The notes under the pieces were generated by a model. The model worked only from the letters and a program-made list of their open reading frames with translations. It ran no database searches and was not told the DNA's origin. A program made the translations under genes and the position numbers. Shown in pieces: positions 23,301 through 34,246 of a DNA stretch of 64,000 bases. Numbering within the stretch: position 1 is the first letter of the stretch; each line of letters begins with the position of its first letter. Origin of the DNA: Branchiostoma floridae (Eukaryota; Chordata; Leptocardii; Amphioxiformes; Branchiostomatidae); contig NC_049990.1 of the NCBI RefSeq assembly GCF_000003815.2, positions 10,377,995-10,441,994 of the forward strand, read 5' to 3'.

Positions 23301-26300
23301 AAATCGCAAAAATAAGCATTTTGTTGTACTGTACACCAAAAATGTCATTGAATTTATATGGGGGCATTATCAAAGCACATCTCTGTCAAATTTCAGCTCA
23401 TTTGGTTGTAATACCAGGGTACAGGGGCCAAAAGTGTCCTTTTTTGGTAAAAAAATTGGTCAAAAAATCGCAAAAATAAGCATTTTGTTGTACTGTACAC
23501 CAAAAGTGTTATCGAATTTATATGGGGGCATTATCTAGGCACATCTCTGTCAAATTTCAGCTCATTTGGTTGTAATACCAGGGTACAGGGGCCAAAATAT
23601 ACAGTTTTGGTCTAAAATTGACCAAAAAATCTCAATAAAATCATTTTAGAGGCAGATATGAAAAAACTGAGAAAAAAGAATCAAGGTATTGGCCCATTCT
23701 ACCCCTGTGCCAAATTTCAGGTCATTCGGTCCAGGAACGGCGGAGATGAATCACTTTGAAGATTTGACAGGAGAAAGAAGAAGAAAGAAAGAAGAAACAT
23801 TACGAATACAATATATTTCACCATACTATGTATGGCTGAAATATAATTATAATGATAAGTCTTTTTATAGCTTTTACAACAAAATGTATGTTATATGATT
23901 GACATTGTAATGTAATTGCTGCATGTGTATTAATTTGTTCAACAATCTAGGCTGGTCACTCGCACACCAATTTTAACAGGTCTGAAGGTCTAAACACTAC
24001 ATTCTCAAGATCTGAGTCTGTTATTTCAGAATACAGAGCATCACCTGCCCCCAGTGGATATGGTCAGAGCCGTGGCCGTAGGGCTGCCAAGAAAAATAGA
24101 AGAAAAAGATCTGGAAAAAGTGGACAAGCACGGAAAGGGGGACTGACACAAAGATAGTAAGTACCTTGTTTTTCATTATACAAAATGTGTCACCAGATTA
24201 CCAGCAATTTAAAGTAAGGTGTATTGATGATGTGGTATTAAAAGAATTCTCTTGTTTTTTTTGGCTGTATCCATTTCATTCAAGCTTATCATATAACCTC
24301 AGAAGATGTAGATGGTAAAACTAAAAGGCCTCACAGCTCAGGGGTAATATGAAACTAATGAATTACTCTCAGAGCAAGTACCTTAGTTAAAAACCTGTTC
24401 TCTTTACTTCTCGTGAAATGAAATCAATGAGAACAGAAGAAAGCAGCTGTTGAAATACAGAGAACATGGCCTGGTGACTAATAGTCAACAGTGAAAAGTA
24501 AATAATGCTTTTTTGCTTCAAGCTCTTGGAAACTAGCCTGTGTATCATACTCCGTAGTAACCGCTGGCTNNNNNNNNNNNNNNNNNNNNNNNNNNNNNNN
24601 NNNNNNNNNNNNNNNNNNNNNNNNNNNNNNNNNNNNNNNNNNNNNNNNNNNNNNNNNNNNNNNNNNNNNNNNNNNNNNNNNNNNNNNNNNNNNNNNNNNN
24701 NNNNNNNNNNNNNNNNNNNNNNNNNNNNNNNNNNNNNNNNNNNNNNNNNNNNNNNNNNNNNNNNNNNNNNNNNNNNNNNNNNNNNNNNNNNNNNNNNNNN
24801 NNNNNNNNNNNNNNNNNNNNNNNNNNNNNNNNNNNNNNNNNNNNNNNNNNNNNNNNNNNNNNNNNNNNNNNNNNNNNNNNNNNNNNNNNNNNNNNNNNNN
24901 NNNNNNNNNNNNNNNNNNNNNNNNNNNNNNNNNNNNNNNNNNNNNNNNNNNNNNNNNNTTAATTTTATATCAAGTCATTTTCCAGTAATCCATATGGCGG
25001 ACCCCAGTCTGGTAACTCTGGGAATGTGCAGATGATTCCAGTGGTGCCATGGCCAGTAGCAGAAGTTTGCCGGGGTACAGAGAGTTGGGTGCACAACAAA
25101 GCACATTTCAACAGTGCAGGAGTGGGTGCTGAGGATTGCAAGAACAAAACAATCAAAGTACCAGGCCTAGGGGAGTTGATTAGCCAGGGTACAGAGACTC
25201 AGGTGCACAATACACTACAATATTCTAACAGTGCAGGATCCCGTGCTGAGGATGGCCATTACAAGTTTGATTTCAAAATCAAGGTATCAGCAAATCCAGA
25301 GTCACTTGGCCAGATTAAAGAGACTCAGGTGCACAACACAGTACATTCCAACAGTGCAGGAGAGGGTGCTGAGGATTGCAAGAACAATATCACAGTGCCA
25401 GAAGAGTTGATTGGCCAGGGCATGGAAACTAAGGAGGGTATAGAAATTCAGGTGCACAACACAGCACATTCCAACAATGCAGGAGAAGGTGCTGAGGATT
25501 GCAAGAACAATATCACAGAACCAGGGGAGATGATTGGCCAGGGTATAGAAACTAAAGAGGGTATAGAGACTAAGATGCACAACACAGTACATTCTAACAG
25601 TGCAGGAGAGGGTACTGAGGATGACATTGGCAAGAACAATATCATAGCACAAGCAGAGTTGATTGGCCAGGGTACAGAAACTAAGGTGCACAACATAGCA
25701 CATTCCAACAGTGCAGGAGAGGGTGCTGAGGACTGTAAGAGCAATATCACAGTACAAACAAATTTGATTGGTCACGGTATAGAAACTAAGGAGGATATAG
25801 AAACTAAGGTTCACAACACAGTAGGACTAGGAGAGGGTGCTGATGATTGCAAGAACAATATCACAGTACAAGCAGAGTTGATCGGTCAGGGTAAAGAAAC
25901 TAAAGTGCACAGCACAGTCCATTCCCACAGTGCAGAAGAGGGTGCTGAGGATTGCAAGAACAATATCACAGTACCAGTGGAGATGACTGGTCTGGGTATA
26001 GAAACTAGGGAGGGTATAGAGACCCAGGTGCATAACACAGTCCATTCCCACAGTGCAGAAGAGGGTGCTGAGGATTGCAAGAACAATACCACAGAACCAG
26101 TGGAGATGACTGGTCTGGGTATAGACACTATAGAAACTAAGAGTAAGATGCACAACACAGTACATTCCCACAGTGCAGTAGAGGATGTCCAGCTCAAGCT
26201 TGATTTCAAGATCACAGTACCAGCAGATCTGGAGTCGATTGGTCAGGTTAAGGAGACTCAGGTGCACAACACAGTACCTTCCAACAGAGCAGAGAATGTT

Positions 26301-26493
26301 CTGAGAATGGTCAGCTGTGCTGAGAATGGTCAGCTCAAAATCACTGTACCAGCCGATCCAGAGTCACTTGGCCAGGTTACAGAGACTGAGGCACACAACA
26401 CACTACTTTCCCAGACTAGTACTAGTGCTGAAGACTGTACTGAGGATGGCTGGCACAAAATCACAGTACGTACAGAGCTTAATGGGTGTGTGT

Positions 26494-26524
<31 letters not shown>

Positions 26525-29500
26525 TGAGTGGGTGGGTGAGTGGATTGGTTGCTTGAGTGAGTGAGTGAATGACTGAGTGTGAGTGAATGAATGAATGTTT
26601 AACATGTCTATTTAACATGTTTATTTAATGCCCAGCCTGCATGGGCACAGAAACTAGAAAACATTGTGTAGATTGACAACAAATGCATAATTGACTTGCG
26701 TTGTTGTTTGTCACTTTAGGTACTTCATGGAAAGAAATATGACAAGGAGTTGTTAACATTTCTGCTGAAGACAATGTGCCCAGTACCATTCCAGTTTACA
26801 GACGTAAGTTTAAGTTTTTAAACATAGAATGTTGAAATGTACAATGTTAGAATCATGGTAGAATGTTCATGGAATGTGTGTAAAGAGACTTTTTTGTAAT
26901 TGTCAACTGTACTTTAGACTCAACCTTTTCTTGGAACATACTTTCAGTTCCACTATGTCAAGTCTCGTCACATGGTTTTCTACGTTCCTGACAAGGCCAC
27001 AGCCGACGACCTCCAAAGTCTCAGCAGGAAAATCAAGACAAGGAATGGCAAGGTAAAGCCATGTAGTTTGGGCATGATGAAAATAAGAAATATTTTACCC
27101 TTTCCATTGAAAAAAAGCAAAGTAAGTACTAGTTGTTACATTGACCTGAGCTAAAGGCAGGGCAGGGCATAGTACATCTTACACAATAAAAGTTAAAGCC
27201 CTATTGATTTGGAACAAAAATGTCTTCTAGATTTTAGACTTGGGTCTGTAATAGCAAATTTGTTCTAGCAGTGCCACTGTCAACCCTTGAACGTAAATAT
27301 TTTCCAAAAAGTATGATTATAATACCATATTATCATTTATTACTTTTTTTACTAACATGATGAAGTGGTCATCATGTGTATGTGATGACAATAAACTTTT
27401 TGTGCCTTGTCCATTTACACACTAAATCAACATTGTTTTCCCCCTTAATTTTTAGCTTGTTATCGTTGCCAATCCTGAATTACCTAGAAGTCTCCAGGCT
27501 ATGGACCAGGCTACAATGGAGGCAATCAAAGTAAGATCTTACTAGTAATTCCACACATCATATCAGTTAGGTCTTTATCCACTCAAGTGACTATGATGTA
27601 AGTATTGTCCATCATGCTGGTTGTATACACCCCGGGATTATTGATGCTGCTTCAGTACTTTAAATTCACATATTTTTCCTCATGTGCTGTATTATGGAAT
27701 CCGATAGAATTATGAGAGTTCATGTTATCTGTAAAAAAATGTCCAAAGACTTGCAAAGAGTAGGAAGAAAGTAAATCTCTTGCTAGTCTTGACATTAGTG
27801 GACTAAAGTTCAAAGCTACATTGTATTCTATTTTTTTTTGAGTCTGAGTTTACATAATTTTCTTTTTGCAATGCAGCTTACTAGTAACTATATTTTGGTC
27901 TGTTTTGACAGCTGTGCATTCTGAAGAGATTTGATGCTGCCACCTCAACACTCAACCTGAGCAATCTGTATTGGGACACTGGTAAGACTGGTTTGTACTA
28001 TTCATCACAATTTATAAATCATTGAAACAATTTTATGTCTGGGAATGCTAGATCCAATGACTCCATAGAAATTATTTTTCTTTATAATTATAGTATCTCT
28101 ACTACATGTATGGTGCACTCATAGTCATATAGTGTACATGAATTAAAGGCATCATATTCATTATAATCATTTAAATATACATGTACTTGTGTTTCTTTAT
28201 AATAAAGTATTTTTCTTTCATAAGTTCATCTTCCAATACAGATGAACTTTCATGCTGAGTACTTTAACATGTTTATAAAGTCATTTTTGACACAATTTGT
28301 ACCAACAGAACTACAAGCACAGGACATCCATGTGGTCCTGAACCAGAAGTTTTACATGAACTCTGTCATTTCAATCATCATGGAGATTGTGCCAGTGGTG
28401 AGTCATTATTCTTAATGATATGTTTGTAATAATTCTCAAAATGATATCGATACTTACAGGAAATATTTCTTGCCTAGCTTTTCAAATCCATTGTCAAGCA
28501 CCATTCCTTTCCATGTATTTATACCACACTACTCTAGTGGACTTTAAACTCATTGCATGTACATGTACTTCAACTATAAGCATACTAGTCATGTCAAGGT
28601 GTTTTGGCTTTTGTACCAGGCTGGGAAGAAAACAGTTTATATATTTGCATGCTTGTGAGTGAGCTTCTGATATCCAGATATTCATTTTCTACTGACATCA
28701 TATATATTCAATAGTCTATTATAATTATCAATTAATTAAATCTATAAAATTTCATACATATTATTCCAGAGGTAAAGGATATCAGTTTGAAATAGCCTTT
28801 GCTGTGAAAATGTCCTGTTTTTCAGATTGATCACCTTGACATCAGTAACAATAGACTGTACAACCTGAACAGCCTGGCAGACTTAGTCTCCATCAGAGAG
28901 GGTGTCACCTCCTTGAACCTTTCTCAGAATCAGGTAGGGCATGTAAATGTGGTTACTTTTTTGTTAGTTTTATTTTGCATCAGGAGGTTTGAGAAATATT
29001 TTGAATTTGCAGTTAAAACAATTGTAGTACACTTGGCATGGAGAAGGATTGAATAGATAGTACATTTACTTTGTGTTGGTTTTGTTTTGCGTTAGGTTTT
29101 GGTGATACTTTGAAGGAAGGATTGAATGAATGAGTGTATGCATTTGTAGTCATACAAGGCAGAGTATTCACAAGGGTTAGAGAGGTCCCCATGAAAACCG
29201 CAAAATTGCACTATTTGATATAATTCCTCTTCTTATCCTACCAACTACAGAGTTAATAATTTATTGTTTAACTGTTTATTATCATTACCTCAGCTTGAAA
29301 TTGATTTCTTATCTAATTGTCTTTAGCATTATGCATTGATAGGATTATACCAGTCCTGTAGTAATCTTTAAGGTAGTAACATGAAAAACTAAATGCTTTA
29401 TTTTTCAGTTAAAGTGTGTTTCTGAACTGGACAAGATCAAGGCTTGGAACCTGACTATGCTCTGGATGAATGACAACCCATTGTGGAACAATTACTTTGA

Positions 29501-30414
29501 ACCCTCTACCTATTTCAGGTGAGAACTGGCTGGTATAACACTTGATGGGGGCTGGTCCTATAACACTTCGAAAGTTTGACGTGTTATTGAAGAACATTAG
29601 ACTTAGTAGTGTGCTGGAGGGCATCGTGTTTCCATAGTCAGATATTCATGGCAAGGACAGGATTGACTGCACTTAATATTACTCACAGTTTTAAATGTGG
29701 ACTGGTAACAAGTACCTTTGGAGGTTTCGATGCATTATACAGATCTGCTGCTATACATCTGAGTCAGTATTTGATGGGTCAATCCATTTGTCAATAAATC
29801 TTAGATATCCAGGTAACATTCAGCATACAAAATAAAACAGGCAAGTAGATGAATTAATGATAAGTCTTCAGATTTGCTTTAATATTGATAAGAAAATATT
29901 CATCATGAACAGATGATCATAGTGCTGTTTTGTAGCTTTAGGACTCCAGTGAAGCTTAGCCTAACAAAGCTCAGAGGTTGTGTGTTCTAAACCAAACTTG
30001 TATCTCCCCTGTAGCGATGTGAGGAAACGGTTCCCAAACATAGTCAGGCTGGTGAGTTGGTACATTCACAACTCTTGCTGAATACTTTTGAACTAACTTC
30101 TTTCTCTGAGTCAGTATGTTAATAGGAATGCCATTATTAGAATGTGCACAATATGCACTATAAGACGTGGGTACTTTTGATTTATTGTCTCCTTTAAGTC
30201 ATCTGATTTAGGTTGCAGTTTTATATAAGATGCAATTAGAATATTCCACAAGCATACAGAAACTGTTGATAACCCTTATTTTGGTATAAGAGCCACCTAG
30301 CACCTGCAATGTTTTATTAAATTCAATAGGACATGTGAAATGTGTGTAATAATGGTTGTGTTCTACATCTCTTCACAGGATGGACATGTGTACTCAGTGC
30401 CAACTGAATCATAG
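19325..30414 (+). CDS. NXF-like RNA-binding protein with repeat domain, lacking NTF2-like/UBA domains
   Basis: Proposed exons: 19325-19436, 20307-20369, 24030-24156, 24986-26465, 26720-26803, 26948-27052, 27456-27530, 27912-27981, 28309-28397, 28826-28933, 29409-29518, 30015-30051, 30379-30414 (TAG). All phases agree, giving 831 codons. Residues ~60-100 are basic (RGRRAAKKNRRKRSGK) and end in RYNPY, as in NXF1 before its RRM. Residues ~120-585 are tandem repeats. WHKITV and GKKYDKELL (588 on) open the NXF RRM, followed by CPVPFQF, FHYVKSRHMVFYV and VIVANPELP. Leucine-rich repeats follow (STLNLSNLYWD, DHLDISNNRLYNLNSL, TSLNLSQNQLK, LTMLWMNDNPLWNN, RKRFPNIVRLDGH). NXF1 exports mRNA from the nucleus; its NTF2-like domain binds NXT1 and, with the UBA domain, nucleoporins. 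Both are absent here, so an RNA-binding but not classical export role is inferred. Exons 1-2 are less certain than the rest; an N gap (24570-24958) lies in intron 3. Confidence 0.82.
20370..21867 (+). other. Intron 2 of the NXF-like gene, first part
   Basis: AT-rich intronic sequence with a G homopolymer run at about 20497-20507. No exon or repeat family recognised. Confidence 0.5.
21868..23060. repeat. Two ~600-bp tandem copies within intron 2
   Basis: About 21868-22480 and 22485-23060 share, in order, GACCGTCAACAA.AGTCGCACG, AACTCCTGAAGAGAAGT-like sequence, GTCTAAAATGC, TTATGAATATTAATTAGCC, TGATTGGCT and AATTTCCCCT. The second has a TATATATA stretch at 22795. They look like the 5' part of a non-autonomous element whose 3' part is the ~160-bp array that follows. 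Function unknown. Confidence 0.7.
23040..23740 (+). repeat. ~160-bp tandem repeat array (family B)
   Basis: CAAATTTCAG(G/C)TCATT recurs at 23062, 23224, 23397, 23551 and 23711, each followed by AATACCAGGGTACAGG and CCAAAA. A 225-codon ORF runs through the array only because the unit lacks stops in that frame; it has no recognisable domain. The same unit builds the arms of the palindrome at 34841-38636. After the last unit a purine-rich GAAGAAGAAAGAAAGAAG stretch and an A/T-rich tail end near 23850. Confidence 0.85.
24570..24958. other. Assembly gap (389 N)
   Basis: N run in the intron between NXF-like exons 24030-24156 and 24986-26465. The flanking exon phases (2 then 1) join in frame without it, but a hidden exon of length divisible by three cannot be excluded. 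Confidence 0.99.
24986..26465 (+). repeat. Protein-coding tandem repeat exon (~12 units of 32-45 residues)
   Basis: One 1480-base exon of the NXF-like gene, bounded by TTTTCCAG and GTACGTAC. The unit consensus is ETKVHNTVHSNSAGEGAEDC, then KNNITVP, xELIGQGIETKEGI. Unit starts are near residues ESWVHN, ETQVHNT (several), EIQVHNT, ETKMHNT, ETKVHN, ETKVHST and ETEAHNT. Most units are acidic and hydrophilic. The last unit ends EDGWHKITV, the first strand of the RRM. Confidence 0.9.
26485..26605. repeat. Microsatellite cluster (GT)n, G-run, (GAGT)n
   Basis: Alternating GT, a 14-base G run, then GTGA/GAAT repeats, starting about 20 bases after the repeat-exon donor. Confidence 0.9.
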
Positions 30415-32599
30415 TATCAATAGCACATTTGCATCAACTTCCTGTCGTTCCACTGGATGTGCCAAGTTCAGGAGTTGTTGACTGATCATGTTTATTGGTT
30501 TATTTGTTGTTTAATGGTTAATTGACTACATCATTAATTAAGACTTCACCATGCAATTTCTGAACTAGGTTTGTTACTCAGTGCAAAATGGGCATGTTCC
30601 CTTATATGTTTGTCATAAACAATGAATATACATGGCCTCAATTGGTTATTATTGGTAATCATGGTAAATTCGTTGTCAGCCCTACAACTTCAGATATGGC
30701 TAAATAGTCCTTTTTGACATTGGCAGTCTCTGCCACGTACAACACATTCTGTAAGCTGATTCTGTTCGTGTTGCAGTTAACTTTTCTGCACTGCAAATAA
30801 ATCTGGCTTCTCTTGAAACGAGGAATCATACTTATTTCAAAGTCAATCTATTCTACTATGATAATTGGGAAGTCAACAAGTTACACTGGTCACCTTAAAC
30901 ATGAGTTATATTCCATACTTCAACTATTTTGTTTCTGGATTGTGTCATGACATTGTGTAAAGTCTTGACTCACAAGATAATACATTGCAATAACATCTGA
31001 TTCAATACATACAGCATTTTGATTACCTGAATGAAAATGGAAGACCGTTTTTTGTGCGTGTGTGTGTGTTGTGTGTGTGTGTGTATTTGTGGTCATCATA
31101 ACATTTAAACCTCTGTATGGACTGTAATGACATTTGGTACAATATATGCAGGAAGGGGTTGGGAAGATGAAATTCAAGGTTTATATTGGGCCCCCTGGTG
31201 TGTGACATTGGTACTGCAACATAAGTTCTGGTTTCGTATCTTTTACGCATGGACATGCAATGATCTTGATATTTTTGTGACAAAATTAGCTTTTGAAGTA
31301 AGAAAGTTGTGTAGGTTTTGGTCCTCTATCAGATTGCTTTGAAACTGCAGGAGAGTTTTTGTAAACATTTGTAGGGGACAAGGAACAAAACGAGTTTTCA
31401 TGATATGCTACATACAAGACAGAAATGATAGCAAGATTTAAGGTCATCAAATATTTGAAGCGTGACCTTTCAGTGTTGCAGCAGATTTAGGCCCCACCCA
31501 CCCGTCGCCATCCATGTATGGTAGGGGAGGACATATTACCCAGTGGGACCAAATACATGTCACAGCCAACAACGGCCTTGACAGTAGGCCAAGTACCATT
31601 TCATTGGACAGCGATCGCACTGAGACCTAAACTGGATTAAAGCAACCCTTGACGTTATCATTTGAGTATCCAAGGCAAAATATCTGAAAGTATGACTGAA
31701 AGACAACGAAACACAAACTTAAACAAAGAGGTGAGAGATTCGTTTTAATCTGGTATGAACAGAATTGATTGTACCGTCGGATCGCTTGGCCGTAGCCTGG
31801 TCGCCACCCTAGTGGAATGGACACCTACAAGTAGCAATGTCGAAAATCCTGAATATTATGCTCACTGACCCTTGAGGAAATGACCCTACGGTGCACTGGT
31901 GAAAGTGTGATATAACCTCATTGACCCCATTTAGATACCATGACTCATCAACGTGACATCAAAGATATCCAAACAAAATCATTTACAGCAACCCTTTGCC
32001 TGAAGGCAACGTTAACAGTTTTAATTGAGTCTAAGCATAATAATATCGATGTTTCATATATATATATAAAGCATTAAGAGTATTTTACCCTGTCAGGCCA
32101 GTTCAACATTTTGGTGCTATTTTTCTCCCTTGCTGACCTTAAGGAATCCGTGCACAGTGCACCTGAGGCGATCACGTAGTCAGATGTTCACCGCGCACCA
32201 AATTGTCTCTGCCGCCGGGCAGACCTTGCTGAACCCCAGTACCATGACGTGCAAGCCACCAGCTCAAGGAAACGTCACAGTTCCCACGGAGTTTTAGGAC
32301 CCAAAAATCGATCTACAGGAACGAGTAAATACCTGGCCAGTAACTATAAGATATCCGTGCGGTTCTCAACTTTGAGATGTGTTTCGTGAAGTTCTGAAGA
32401 GTCGGCGACTACTTTGTGGGGAAGGTGAACGGGAAAAGTGGTATGGCGGCTTTGTGTTGACCATGACAAGTCAAGCGTTATACATTACATGTGAATATTT
32501 GGCAATGGCGATCAAGTCCTTTATGGCTTAAAACAACCACCATTTTGGAGGAGACCGCTTTTCCGTGGACGTTTCGTGACTCGTGGGATTGTTGAGGTG
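30415..32599. other. Intergenic region between NXF-like and MOLO1-like genes
   Basis: Contains a GT-rich stretch and a family A repeat (31050-31330), a TATATATATATAAAG near 32058 that could be a weak TATA box, and no recognisable exon. The NTF2-like and UBA domains expected for NXF1 were looked for here by eye on the plus strand and not found. Confidence 0.5.
31050..31330 (+). repeat. Interspersed repeat family A, copy 4
   Basis: (GT)n start, GTGGTCATCATAAC, TGTAATGACATTTGGTAC, GGGTTGGGAAGATGAA, GGGCCCCCTGGTG and ATTGGTACTGCA, matching the copy at 7945-8130. Confidence 0.7.
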
Positions 32600-34199
32600 A
32601 TGATTATATTGATTTTTGTATTGTCTGTGGCTGTGGACACTTCAGTTTACGGCCAAACAATTGTTCGCGATGGCGCTGCCACAAGTACGCCTACACCACT
32701 TTGGTCGTCATCCAAACCACAGGCAGGTGTCACTAGTAGGGCCACAGCGTCATCTTATAACAGAACTACCATCATCCGTACAGTCTCTACTGACAGAAAT
32801 ACTGCAGCTGATACTGCAGTTTCTGCTAAAACTAGAACTACACCTTTGGTGAACCGTTTACAGTCTACCACAAGGTCCAGTCGCAGATTGATATCAACCG
32901 AAGTCACCCGAACGTCTAGGAAGGTCTTGCCGAACAGAACTACGGGGATGCTTTTTAGGGGATCCGATACGACAACGAGAAGACTAACCCACCGACAACA
33001 GGCTACCGAATCAAGTCTTGCGACTATAAGGTTAATTACAACAAGTTCGACAATCTCTTCCGCCCCAACGACCGCAAAACCCTCAACTACGAAAATGGTG
33101 AATCCTACAACAAAGTCTTCCACACCCCAGCCATATACTACATCAATACGAGGTATCATCGAACGACAGACCACCGACACAAATTCCAACACCGCACCAA
33201 GAAAAACTACCCGCCGGCGACACACAACCGACCCCAGTCGACGGACGACGAAAATTCCGACGACGAATATCGCAGACTCGACTGCCTCGCTGAAATTATC
33301 GTCTGCGGCTCTTGATCCAACTGTGACAAACACAAGTGGACGCAATTCCATAGGCTTTAGTCGAATAAGTACAACTGAAGTTGTAGAGACGACCACAACG
33401 CCCGTCTCTACCACCCCGCTCGACCCTACCCGAATGATTCCCGACACATATGTCTGGAACCAAAGGAACAGACACATCTACCCCAACCCACGGACAGAAC
33501 CCACACGATGTCGAAGGACCGGCCCTTCTTGGGTCTGCGATCCTAGTGGATTGTTCACTACTGAGCAAGGTAAAGTTACAACATATTCTTGTAGCACTGT
33601 GTGTCACCTTAGAAAGCTTTGAATATGCTTATTTGTGTGTGAAAGTAAGGTGTAATTTCTGCCTAAGCACCAACTTGGTATTAAGTGTTAATAAAGTGTA
33701 ACGTTACATATTACCATTAACTTGTGGTTACAAATAAGAAACAGTCTTAACTAAGGCTAAACAATGGGATTTTCAGAAATCACCGCATTGACCTGTTATT
33801 CAACAGTTGTCCTCCGGCAGTTTTGTGAACTGTAATTATGGTCGTTGACTTGGCGACCTTAATTGACGCACTCTTAAACTAAAAGGGCAAAATATCACCA
33901 GGCTTGATCATTTTCTGATCTCAGTCAAGTACCTCTCCTGTACTTTCCACGCTCGTGTAAATAGTATCCCAGGGTAACACTAAATTGGTGTCCAATAGAA
34001 AAAAAGAGAGGGGGGGTGTGTGTGATCCAGAGAAGGGCAATTGACCGGGACCTTGCAGAGATGGGTTGCGGATGGGAGGGGGGCTCTATGGACAGCAAAT
34101 AAAAAGACTGTAGAAGCCACTGAAACCTGACTCTGTGCTAAGCATACGACAAGAATAATTATGTGTGTGCTGTGCATTTGTATATGTGAGCATGTGCGA

Positions 34200-34246
<47 letters not shown>

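Noticed and set aside
22861-23538. 225-codon ORF in the family B array
   Set aside because: The reading frame repeats with the DNA unit, its mirror image is open too in the palindrome at 34841-38636, and there is no domain or splice context.
25302-26267. Antisense ORFs of 100-170 codons across the NXF-like repeat exon
   Set aside because: Shadow frames created by the coding tandem repeat; the sense frame is continuous with NXF exons.
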